Origin: Winogradskyella algicola
GTDB lineage: Bacteria; Bacteroidota; Bacteroidia; Flavobacteriales; Flavobacteriaceae
Direction of reading: 5' to 3'
Assembly: GCF_005869935.1 (NCBI RefSeq)
Contig: NZ_SZQF01000007.1
Span: 62,001-126,000, forward strand
DNA: 64,000 nucleotides
This document shows, piece by piece, positions 55,370 to 63,114 of the stretch. The position numbers were made by a program, and so were the translations under genes. Under the pieces are notes generated by a model. The model ran no database searches, had not been told where the DNA came from, and worked only from the letters and a program-made list of their open reading frames with translations. Numbering within the stretch: position 1 is the first letter of the stretch; each line of letters opens with the position of its first letter.

Positions 55370-55807
55370 TTATTTTACTTTTTCAATCGTACAGTCCGAC
55401 AGAATGTAGATAAGGTGGTTAACATCTTCGCTATTTAATTTTAGAGTACCGGTTACAGAGACAATATCATCAGTTTTTAATTTTGGATTATTTTTTAACT
55501 GTAGTTCAACCACTGTTTCTGGTCCTCCCATTCCGCAGAAAAAACACATTGCCATTGGTGCCTTAGATAAAATGTAAAGACCATCTTCTGGCGAAATGTT
55601 TAGAAAATAACCTTTCAATTGAACTTTTTTACCATCAAAAGTTTTTATTTCATCTCCAAAGTTTGGATACATAAAATATTCTTCAAATTCAGGAAAGTAT
55701 TTATCAGTAAACTTTACATCTGCTAAATCTTGCCAAGTAATTTTCTCTTGTGCTATACAAAAGCTAGAACTTAATACCAATAGCACTAATATGAATTTAT
55801 TTTTCAT
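55370..55807 (-). CDS. Small secreted protein of zinc-type operon, OB-fold-like
   Basis: A 145-residue protein with a signal peptide ending SFCIAQ. The mature part (KVQLKGYFLNIS...DIVSVTGTLKLNSEDVNHLIYILSDCTIEKVK) has an OB-fold-like alternating strand pattern and a Cys-rich SKAPMAMCFFCGMGGPETVVEL motif that may bind metal. DUF3299 is a possible relative, unproven. Its start overlaps the end of the ABC permease gene by 11 bp, so it is likely a periplasmic partner of that transporter. Confidence 0.72.
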   Translation of the reverse strand: MKNKFILVLLVLSSSFCIAQEKITWQDLADVKFTDKYFPEFEEYFMYPNFGDEIKTFDGKKVQLKGYFLNISPEDGLYILSKAPMAMCFFCGMGGPETVVELQLKNNPKLKTDDIVSVTGTLKLNSEDVNHLIYILSDCTIEKVK

Positions 55808-57053
55808 CAGTTAATATTTTTGAAACATTCATTTTTAAAATTGGAATTACAGCAAATAAAATAGCCACAACCACAACTAGCAATACCCACAAAATGATTT
55901 GAAATACATTATAAAATTCTAGAGTCGATGGAATGCTTTGTTGATATTGCTTGCCTAATACATTGAATATATAGAGCAAGCCTAATTGTGATAGCGATAC
56001 CCCAAACACAATAGCTATAATGCTTGTAATAAAACCTTCTATTGCCACAATTTTTATAAGCTGAAAATTACTTGCTCCATAAGTTCTTAAAAGTGCCAAA
56101 TCAAAAGCACGTTCTTTTACCATTTTATACAAATTGATAAAAATGATAATGCTAGAAATAAACAATATGATATAAGCAATCCACGAAATGGCTTTTACAC
56201 CAATACCTGTAAAATTGAAAAGACGTTCCATTTCATATTTAGGAATTGCGGCTTGCATTGCTGTTTTTTCATTGACCTGTCTGGGAATAGTTATTAATCC
56301 TATCGGATTTCTAAACTTAACCAACATTGAGGTTATTTGTTTGTTATCCTCTTCTTCGTGGTGATGCTCTTCATCATGATGGTGCTCTTCATCATCGTGA
56401 TGATGTCCTTCTTCAGCATGACCATCTTCCTCAGAGTGATGATTGTGTACATCCCAAATACTTTCTAATGGTGTTGTAATTAGTCTATCTATGACTTTAT
56501 GAGTTTGTTCGAATATGCCAACAACAATAAAAGTTTCAGGATGTTCGTGCCCCATATCATCATTAAATCCATGAGAACTTAAAAATGTATCACCTAACTT
56601 TAATCTTGTCTTTTGGGCAACATCATAACCTAAAACAGCTTCCATAGGTTTGTTAAAATCTTTTCCTTTAGTGATTTTAACATCATAAAGTTTTACAAAA
56701 GCATCAGTTGTTCCTACAATTCTATAACCCTTATAATTATCTCCATACGAAATTGGGACTGCTGTTTTTATAAGTGGATTTCTGGCTAATTTCTTTGCGT
56801 CTTTGTATACAATGTTTCCTGTTGGATTATCAATATGAAGTACAGAAGCCAGTACCAACTGCAACGGACTACCTTTTGCACCAACAACCATATCAATATT
56901 TCCTAAATTATTTTCAAACTGTTGCTTAACAGACGTATCTAGTTGCTTAATGCTAATAAGCAACGCAATACTTATAGTGAGCGAGAGTATACTTAAAACC
57001 GTGTATAAAGGTTTGTGAAACAGATTTTTTATGGAAATTTTCCAAATGTTCAT
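55797..57053 (-). CDS. ABC transporter permease (FtsX/MacB type) with His-rich loop
   Basis: A 418-residue permease. One N-terminal transmembrane helix (about 14-36), a large periplasmic MacB-type domain (about 40-285), and three C-terminal helices in an FtsX domain (about 290-410). The periplasmic domain holds an unusual His/Glu cluster (residues 203-236, with several HHH runs), which suggests Zn or other metal binding. The start overlaps the ATPase gene's stop by 4 bp. It could export a metal-loaded lipoprotein or protein; the substrate is unknown. Confidence 0.88.
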   Translation of the reverse strand: MNIWKISIKNLFHKPLYTVLSILSLTISIALLISIKQLDTSVKQQFENNLGNIDMVVGAKGSPLQLVLASVLHIDNPTGNIVYKDAKKLARNPLIKTAVPISYGDNYKGYRIVGTTDAFVKLYDVKITKGKDFNKPMEAVLGYDVAQKTRLKLGDTFLSSHGFNDDMGHEHPETFIVVGIFEQTHKVIDRLITTPLESIWDVHNHHSEEDGHAEEGHHHDDEEHHHDEEHHHEEEDNKQITSMLVKFRNPIGLITIPRQVNEKTAMQAAIPKYEMERLFNFTGIGVKAISWIAYIILFISSIIIFINLYKMVKERAFDLALLRTYGASNFQLIKIVAIEGFITSIIAIVFGVSLSQLGLLYIFNVLGKQYQQSIPSTLEFYNVFQIILWVLLVVVVAILFAVIPILKMNVSKILTDEK

Positions 57054-57679
57054 AGCTCAAGTATATTCTTAAACATTGGTTTTACTCTTTGGTCGTGCGT
57101 AATAACAATAAGGTTGGCATTATTTAACTTTGATTGTTGTAATAATAATTGCAAAACAATTTTGCAGTTATCATCATCTAAACTTGCTGTTGGTTCATCT
57201 GCCAAAATAACTTTTGGTTGATGCACAACAGATAAAGCAATGCCTAACCGCTGTAATTGACCTTCACTTAATTCATTAATTTTTTTGGTTTTACACTCTA
57301 TTATATTTAACGTTTTTAAAAGATTTTCTATATGAGATTTGTTTTGTTTTTGCTTACTGAAATACAATCTTGCTTGCAGGTTTTCTATAACATTCAATGA
57401 ACGATTTGCATAATTTTTCTGAAAAACCAAACCAATATGCTTACCAATAAATTGATCTAATTTTTTATTTTTTAAGGTTTGAAGACTAACATTATCAATA
57501 GTTACTGAACCTGATTTGGGTTGCAACAAACCTGCAATTAAATGCAGTAATGTGGTTTTTCCAATGCCAGATTTACCCAAAATTAAAAGAGATTCTTCAT
57601 CTGGTAAATCTATATCTGGAAAATGAAATAGTTCACCATTACTATTATATTGAAATGTTAGATTTTTGGTTTTGATCAT
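57050..57679 (-). CDS. ABC transporter ATP-binding protein (LolD/MacB type)
   Basis: A 209-residue ATPase. Walker A GKSGIGKTTLL, Q-loop VFQKNYANRS, signature LSEGQLQRLG and Walker B VILADEPTASLD are all present, with the H-loop in ITHDQRV. Size and motifs match the LolD/MacB group that works with FtsX-type permeases such as the downstream gene. It lies 62 bp after the CobW gene and overlaps the permease by 4 bp. Confidence 0.92.
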   Translation of the reverse strand: MIKTKNLTFQYNSNGELFHFPDIDLPDEESLLILGKSGIGKTTLLHLIAGLLQPKSGSVTIDNVSLQTLKNKKLDQFIGKHIGLVFQKNYANRSLNVIENLQARLYFSKQKQNKSHIENLLKTLNIIECKTKKINELSEGQLQRLGIALSVVHQPKVILADEPTASLDDDNCKIVLQLLLQQSKLNNANLIVITHDQRVKPMFKNILEL

Positions 57680-57741
57680 TAATTATTACTTTCTATTTTA
57701 TTAAATGACTTGACTTCATAAGTGTTTTGAGCTTAAATATA

Positions 57742-58941
57742 TTAATTAGCTATTGGCCAAGCATCAGAGATTTGAAAATTTCCACTTTCCCAATCGATTA
57801 ATTCTTTATCATTTAAAAGACATTGTTCTAGTTGTTTTGTGATGTTCTCAACATCTAAGTATTGACCTATAAAAACCAGTTCAATCTTTCTATCTCCAAA
57901 AGGTGTTACCCAGTCAGACTCTATGTGCTGTTGGTTGTTTACAAAAGACGCATAATTAATACGCTCAGAAAATGGCATTGATGCCCACCATACACCAGCA
58001 GGATCTGCTTTAATAGATCCACCTGCTGTGCTCCAAATTAATGCTTGGTCAGGTCGTGATGCTAACCAGAATAACCCTTTACTTCTTATAATATTGCTAG
58101 GAAATTTGTTTTGAACAAAATCTAAAAAGCGATCTGGATGAAATGGTAGTTTTGTTCTAAACACAAACGATCCAATACCATATTCTTCAGTTTCTGGTAT
58201 GTGCTCGTTTTCTAATTCTTTAATCCAACCGGCTGAAGCTTCAGCTTTTTCAAAATCAAATAAACCTGTGTCGATGACTTCATTTAAGTTTACTTTTGAA
58301 TGATTGGTTGGTATTATTTTGGCTTCTGGATTTAGCTTGTGTATAATGTCGTAAAGATTTCTTAAATCAGATTCTTTGACCAAATCGGTCTTATTCAATA
58401 AGATGACATTGGCAAACTCTATTTGGTCTGTAAGCAAATTAACTATGGTGCGATCGTCTCCTTCAATATCAGTTAGGTTTCTATCTGTTAAATATTGTGG
58501 ACTAGAAAAATCTTTCAAAAAATTAAAGGCATCTACTACAGTAACCATAGTATCTACATAGCTAAAGCCACTTAAATCTATTTGTCCGTCTTCACTTTCA
58601 AAACTAAAGGTTTGTGCTACTGGAATAGGTTCTGATATACCTGTGCTTTCAATTATTAAATAATCAAATTTTTGTTCTTTGGCCAGTTTTTCAACTTCTA
58701 CCATAAGATCTTCACGAAGCGTACAACAGATACATCCGTTAGACATTTCTACTAATTTTTCCTCTGTACGAGAAAGTGTATTTTCGTTTTCAACAAGTTG
58801 GGCATCGATATTAACTTCACTCATATCATTAACGATAACTGCAACCTTTAATCCTTCTTTATTATGAAGGATATGATTAAGTAACGTTGTTTTACCAGCC
58901 CCTAAAAAGCCGCTGAGTACATTTACAGGTAGTTTTTTCAT
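57742..58941 (-). CDS. CobW/ZigA-family GTP-binding metallochaperone
   Basis: A 399-residue COG0523 GTPase. Walker [14 protein letters not shown], the metal-binding CICC motif (C70, C72, C73 in [11 protein letters not shown]), Walker B region [10 protein letters not shown], and NKTD. The C-terminal CobW domain ends about residue 385. Members insert or deliver Zn2+ (ZigA/ZagA type), Co2+ or Fe2+. Co-orientation with MerC, an ABC transporter and alkaline phosphatase, plus the upstream box, favours zinc. It lacks a His-rich tail. Confidence 0.92.
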   Translation of the reverse strand: MKKLPVNVLSGFLGAGKTTLLNHILHNKEGLKVAVIVNDMSEVNIDAQLVENENTLSRTEEKLVEMSNGCICCTLREDLMVEVEKLAKEQKFDYLIIESTGISEPIPVAQTFSFESEDGQIDLSGFSYVDTMVTVVDAFNFLKDFSSPQYLTDRNLTDIEGDDRTIVNLLTDQIEFANVILLNKTDLVKESDLRNLYDIIHKLNPEAKIIPTNHSKVNLNEVIDTGLFDFEKAEASAGWIKELENEHIPETEEYGIGSFVFRTKLPFHPDRFLDFVQNKFPSNIIRSKGLFWLASRPDQALIWSTAGGSIKADPAGVWWASMPFSERINYASFVNNQQHIESDWVTPFGDRKIELVFIGQYLDVENITKQLEQCLLNDKELIDWESGNFQISDAWPIAN

Positions 58942-58962
58942 GTGAGTTTTTATTTTATTAAA

Positions 58963-59352
58963 TTAATGTTGATGCGTTGTGTCTTTGGTCTTTAAAAGTC
59001 TCCAATTAAAAAAATGTGCAGCAGATACTAATAATGCTCCAACTACAGTAGTAATTACTTCCCAAAGCTCTGTAATTTCAATTCTACCAAGAGCTATAAA
59101 AATAAAACCGATGAGCGCTAAAAAGAGAGGTTTAGTTTTACCATGACTATTTTTGTAGCTAGGCCATAGTGATACCAATACAAAGATAATGGCTAGACTA
59201 ATAAATGACCTTTCTACATATGGATTAGTTAAAAAATGCAAACTACTTAGTGATGAAAATGATATTACTATTGGTATAGCTGCGCAATGAATTGCACAAA
59301 TTATGGAGCTTGTGATTGCTACAATATCTAAAGTTTTGGACTTAATATTCAT
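58963..59352 (-). CDS. MerC domain membrane protein
   Basis: A 129-residue membrane protein with four predicted helices. The first helix carries the C-x3-H-C motif in IICAIHCAAIPIV, typical of MerC-domain proteins, and the protein ends TKDTTHQH, a His-containing tail. Family members transport mercury or zinc-like ions. It leads the operon, 21 bp before the CobW gene, with a palindromic box 22 bp upstream. Zn uptake under scarcity is an inference from its neighbours. Confidence 0.88.
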   Translation of the reverse strand: MNIKSKTLDIVAITSSIICAIHCAAIPIVISFSSLSSLHFLTNPYVERSFISLAIIFVLVSLWPSYKNSHGKTKPLFLALIGFIFIALGRIEITELWEVITTVVGALLVSAAHFFNWRLLKTKDTTHQH

Positions 59353-59373
59353 ACTAAGAATTATTAATATTAA

Positions 59374-59388
59374 TGCAAAAATGTTGCA
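59374..59388 (-). promoter_or_regulatory. TGCA-N7-TGCA box upstream of MerC/CobW operon
   Basis: On the minus strand TGCAACATTTTTGCA, within the wider inverted repeat AATGCAA-N5-TTGCATT (59372-59390), sits 22 bp upstream of the MerC start. Its layout matches a 7-1-7 Fur-family operator. It shares 14 of 19 positions with the element's box at 31762. Confidence 0.6.
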
Positions 59389-59453
59389 TTAGAAAATTTA
59401 ATTAAAAATAGTTTCATAGCATTTATATTTTATTTGTAAGATTAAAAAATAAA

Positions 59454-59479
59454 AAAAGCAGCCTTAAATAGCTGCTTTT
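59454..59479 (-). terminator. Terminator of the S46 peptidase gene
   Basis: A perfect 9-bp stem (AAAAGCAGC/GCTGCTTTT) with an 8-nt loop, 22 bp beyond the stop codon. It has an A run on the plus strand that becomes the U tract of the minus transcript. Confidence 0.88.
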
Positions 59480-59501
59480 CAAATTTTATAATAATTAATT
59501 A

Positions 59502-61646
59502 TTAGTTTTCTACGATGCTTAGTTCATCAACAATATGAGTTGCGCCAGCATATTTATCTATAAGCCATAGTACATATCTGATATCTACATTAATAGTTCG
59601 CTGTAAATTAGAATCGAAGATTACGTCACCAGCCATAGCTTCTATGTTACCATCAAAAGCTAAACCAATTAATTCTCCTTTACCATTTAAAACAGGTGAA
59701 CCAGAATTTCCGCCTGTAATATCATTATCTGATAAAAAGTTTACAGGTAATTCTCCCTTGCTATTGGCATATCTACCATAATCTTTCTTTTTGTATATGT
59801 CTAACATATCTTGAGATAAATCAAACTCACTATCATTTGGTTTGTACTTTTTAACCATACCTTTTAAGGTTGTGTAGTTATTAATACTTGCATCATTTGT
59901 AGGATCTTTAGGTAGAGCTCTTACTTTACCATATGTTAAACGTAATGTTGAGTTTGCATCTGGATATCTGATATCACTTAATCCAGATTTGCGTAACCCA
60001 TCTACTAATAATCTAAATGATTTCTGAAAATCATTTTCTGGTTGAACTAAATCTTCTGGTTGTTCTCTGTATTTGTCTAAAAGTTGTGATGATAATAAAA
60101 ACAAAGGATCATTAACTAAGAGCTCTTTGTTAGGATATTTTAAGAAGGCTTCGGCACGTTCTTTTGAAGTGAAAATGCTTAATTCGAAAATTGAATTTAC
60201 ATAATCTGTAAAATCACCGTCTTTGGCAATATTAGCAACTATTTCTGGTAATTGATAATTAGATTTTGAAGCATACAGTTTTAGTTGTTCTGCTAAAACT
60301 TCTTTTTCTAAAGGCAAGTGGTAATTGGTGTAACTGCTTTCGATAAACGCGTTTAATCTTGGCATTAAATTTTTACGAGCAGCCTCGTTAGCATCGACGT
60401 AAGATTCTAATCCTTTACCAATTCTATAAGGTAAAATAGTAAATTTACTAGAGCGTAACAATGTCATTAAGTAATTATCGTGCTGTGCTTTATTATTTGT
60501 AAGGCTATAATAGTTATTGATGTTAGAAATAACGTTGCCATAAGTTGCTTTATTAGCTTTTTTATTGGCCCATTTGTTAAATTTATTTTCTACCTTACGT
60601 TTGGTTTCAGCAGTTTTATGAGCTGTTAGTGCATCTATCATGCCTTGTCTATTTTTCCAATAATTGGCAATTCCAGCATATTTTGAAGCATACATTAGGT
60701 TGATTGAAGCATCTTCATCCATGTACTTTTTCATTACATCCATACTCAATTTAGAGGCTTCTACCCAAGCAGGATAAGCATAATTGACATTTTGCTCTAT
60801 ACCTTCAGCAGGCATCCAACGGTTTGTTCTACCAGGATAACCTAAAATCATAGCAAAATCATTTTCCTCAACACCGCCAATATTTACAGGTAAGTGATAC
60901 TTAGCTTTTAGCGGTACATTGTTTTCTGAGTATTCTGCAGGATTGCCATCAGCATCTGCATAAACTCTAAATAAAGAGAAATCACCTGTATGTCTTGGCC
61001 ATTCCCAGTTATCTGTGTCTCCTCCATATTTTCCAACCTTATCTGATGGTGTTCCGACTAATCTTACATCTTTGTAATCTTCGTAAACAAAGTAGTAAAA
61101 CTCATTCCCTTGATAAAACGAGCGTACAGAAACCGTATATTTACCACCTTCGTTATTTTCTTGTTCTATTTTAGCTATTTCTTTGTTAATGGCAGCTTCT
61201 CTTTCTTTTTCTGTCATTGTATCATTAACTTGAGATAAAATACGCTCAGATACATCATCCATTCTTACAAAGAATCTTACGTATAAACTTTCTGGTTTAA
61301 GTTCGTCTTGTAAAGTTTTAGCCCAATAACCGTTTTTCAGATGGTTTTTTTCTTCTGTAGAAAGTTCTGCGATTGCATCGTAACCACAGTGGTGATTAGT
61401 TAATACAAGTCCGTTTTCTGAAATAATACTTGCTGTACAACCTCCATTGAATTGTACAATGGCATCTTTAAGACTTTGATTATTAATGCTGTATATTTCT
61501 TCAGCAGTTAATTGAAGTCCCATTTTTTGCATATCGCGCTCATTTAAGCGTTTAATATGCATTAAAAACCACATGCCTTCGTTAGCAAATAATGTTGCTG
61601 GAAGTGTCATTAAAAAAGCAAATAGTAGTAAGCTTGTTTTTTTCAT
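59502..61646 (-). CDS. S46 family dipeptidyl peptidase (DPP7-like)
   Basis: A 714-residue periplasmic protease with a signal peptide (LLLFAFLMTLPATLFANEG). Chymotrypsin-like triad: His in LVLTNHHCGYD (H85/H86), Asp in GGDTDNWEWPRHTGDF, Ser in GNSGSPVLNG. The specificity position 18 residues after the catalytic Ser is Gly (AFDGN), as in DPP7 with broad hydrophobic preference, and not Arg as in DPP11. It releases N-terminal dipeptides, feeding amino-acid uptake. Flanked by its own terminator and an upstream region of about 600 bp. Confidence 0.95.
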   Translation of the reverse strand: MKKTSLLLFAFLMTLPATLFANEGMWFLMHIKRLNERDMQKMGLQLTAEEIYSINNQSLKDAIVQFNGGCTASIISENGLVLTNHHCGYDAIAELSTEEKNHLKNGYWAKTLQDELKPESLYVRFFVRMDDVSERILSQVNDTMTEKEREAAINKEIAKIEQENNEGGKYTVSVRSFYQGNEFYYFVYEDYKDVRLVGTPSDKVGKYGGDTDNWEWPRHTGDFSLFRVYADADGNPAEYSENNVPLKAKYHLPVNIGGVEENDFAMILGYPGRTNRWMPAEGIEQNVNYAYPAWVEASKLSMDVMKKYMDEDASINLMYASKYAGIANYWKNRQGMIDALTAHKTAETKRKVENKFNKWANKKANKATYGNVISNINNYYSLTNNKAQHDNYLMTLLRSSKFTILPYRIGKGLESYVDANEAARKNLMPRLNAFIESSYTNYHLPLEKEVLAEQLKLYASKSNYQLPEIVANIAKDGDFTDYVNSIFELSIFTSKERAEAFLKYPNKELLVNDPLFLLSSQLLDKYREQPEDLVQPENDFQKSFRLLVDGLRKSGLSDIRYPDANSTLRLTYGKVRALPKDPTNDASINNYTTLKGMVKKYKPNDSEFDLSQDMLDIYKKKDYGRYANSKGELPVNFLSDNDITGGNSGSPVLNGKGELIGLAFDGNIEAMAGDVIFDSNLQRTINVDIRYVLWLIDKYAGATHIVDELSIVEN

Positions 61647-62242
61647 AAAATAGTTAGATTAATGATAATAAGTTTTGTTAGATTTAAATTCAAAATTCTA
61701 TTTTGGATAGCTGCTGAGAAGACTAATTTTTAAATTAGGTTAGCTTTTATCTCTATGTGATTATCGAATTAAAAAATCAAATTTGTTTGTAAAAATAATT
61801 AAATATTAATTATTGCAACATAGTTGCGGTTAAAAATCTTTAACCAGTTCTACTTCACAAGTTCATTTTTGATTACTACATACCATTACCATTTATGAAT
61901 CAGAGTAATATATCAAGACTTAACATTACTTAAATTCTTTTAATATTCTCCAAATTAGGTACTTTTTATTATTAAACACACCACTGCTAATATTAGTAGA
62001 TTTAGCATATTTCATTTTTCCCAAGCCATCTATTTTCATCAACAAAAACATTTATTAAAAGGTAAAAAGTTGAATTAAAAATCTATGGGATAAATTATGA
62101 ATATTCTGTAGTACAGAAAAAATAAATAAAAATAGATGGGCATCATCTGTTTGTTTGTAATGCAATTACTACATTGTAACAATTGTTACGCATATAAGGG
62201 GAGTTCTCTATTAGTTTTGAGATCTCACTAACTAAATTATTT
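61647..62242. promoter_or_regulatory. Gene-free divergent promoter region
   Basis: No gene is seen. It contains an inverted repeat GGTTAAA-N4-TTTAACC (61828-61845), a degenerate TGCA-N7-TGCG (61814-61828) and, near the right end, the TGTAAC-N4-GTTAC box described separately. It must hold promoters for the S46 peptidase (minus) and the TSUP gene (plus). Confidence 0.5.
62175..62190 (+). promoter_or_regulatory. Palindromic box TGTAAC-AATT-GTTACG
   Basis: The inner 14 bp (GTAACAATTGTTAC) is a perfect palindrome 53 bp upstream of the TSUP start. The same box recurs at 63039. A Crp/Fnr-type or other dimeric regulator would fit. Confidence 0.6.
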
Positions 62243-63043
62243 ATGGATTTAAATCAAATTTTAGGCTATATCGGAGCTTTATTTATTGGAGTTGTTCTTG
62301 GGCTTATAGGTGGTGGAGGCTCTATTTTAACCGTTCCTATCTTGGTCTATTTACTATTTGTAAATCCTGTTACTGCAACAGCCTACTCCCTTTTTGTAGT
62401 TGGTGTTTCTTCTTTGGTTGGTGCCATTAGAAATATACAAAAAGGCTTAGTGGATTTTAGAACAGCCATTGTTTTTGCTATTCCAGCCTTTATTGCAGTA
62501 TACATTACCAGAAAATATTTGATGCCTGCAATCCCTGATGAACTGTTTAGTGTTGGAGACTTTTTAGTAACAAAGAATATAGGTATAATGATATTTTTTG
62601 CTATCGTTATGCTTGTTGCATCTGTATCCATGATTAAGAACAAAAAGGCTAAAGCAGTTTCTGATTCCGTAATAGTTTTTAACTATCCTTTAATTGTTAC
62701 TGAAGGTGTAATCGTTGGTGTTATAACAGGAATCGTAGGTGCTGGAGGTGGATTTTTAATTATTCCAGCTTTGGTGTTATTGGCCAAACTACCAATGAAA
62801 AAAGCTGTAGCCACATCGTTACTTATTATTGCCATTAAATCATTGATTGGTTTTATTGGTGATGTTGAAAATTTAGACATTGACTGGATATTCCTTTTAA
62901 TTTTTACATCAATATCTGTAGTCGGTATATTTTTAGGGATTTACCTTTCTAATTTTATTGAAGGTAAAAAGCTAAAAAAGGGCTTCGGATGGTTTGTGTT
63001 GGTAATGGGTATTTACATTATTTATAAGGAATTAACAATGTAA
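62243..63043 (+). CDS. Sulfite exporter TauE/SafE family (TSUP) protein
   Basis: A 266-residue membrane protein with about eight helices. The two repeat motifs are GLIGGGGSILTVPIL (near residue 20) and GIVGAGGGFLIIPALVLL (near residue 170), the conserved GxGGGxxxxP loops of the family. TSUP proteins move sulfite, thiosulfate or other sulfur anions. The metallo-beta-lactamase/rhodanese gene 71 bp downstream fits a sulfide/persulfide detoxification unit. Substrate and direction are not shown by the sequence. Confidence 0.9.
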   Translation: MDLNQILGYIGALFIGVVLGLIGGGGSILTVPILVYLLFVNPVTATAYSLFVVGVSSLVGAIRNIQKGLVDFRTAIVFAIPAFIAVYITRKYLMPAIPDELFSVGDFLVTKNIGIMIFFAIVMLVASVSMIKNKKAKAVSDSVIVFNYPLIVTEGVIVGVITGIVGAGGGFLIIPALVLLAKLPMKKAVATSLLIIAIKSLIGFIGDVENLDIDWIFLLIFTSISVVGIFLGIYLSNFIEGKKLKKGFGWFVLVMGIYIIYKELTM

Positions 63044-63054
63044 CTTTTGTTACA
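63039..63054 (+). promoter_or_regulatory. Palindromic box TGTAAC-TTTT-GTTACA
   Basis: A perfect 6-4-6 inverted repeat that includes the TSUP stop codon and lies 60 bp upstream of the next gene. It matches the box at 62175 at all but the spacer and the last base. Confidence 0.6.
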
Positions 63055-63114
63055 ACTCAATTTTTTAAATATTAGTAATTTAAGTGAAATTTATTCACAT
63101 TAACCAAAATAATT

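Noticed and set aside
61814-61828. TGCA-N7-TGCG as a fourth metal operator
   Set aside because: One mismatch, and far from the start codons of both flanking genes, neither of which is a clear metal gene. It is listed only as a weak variant.
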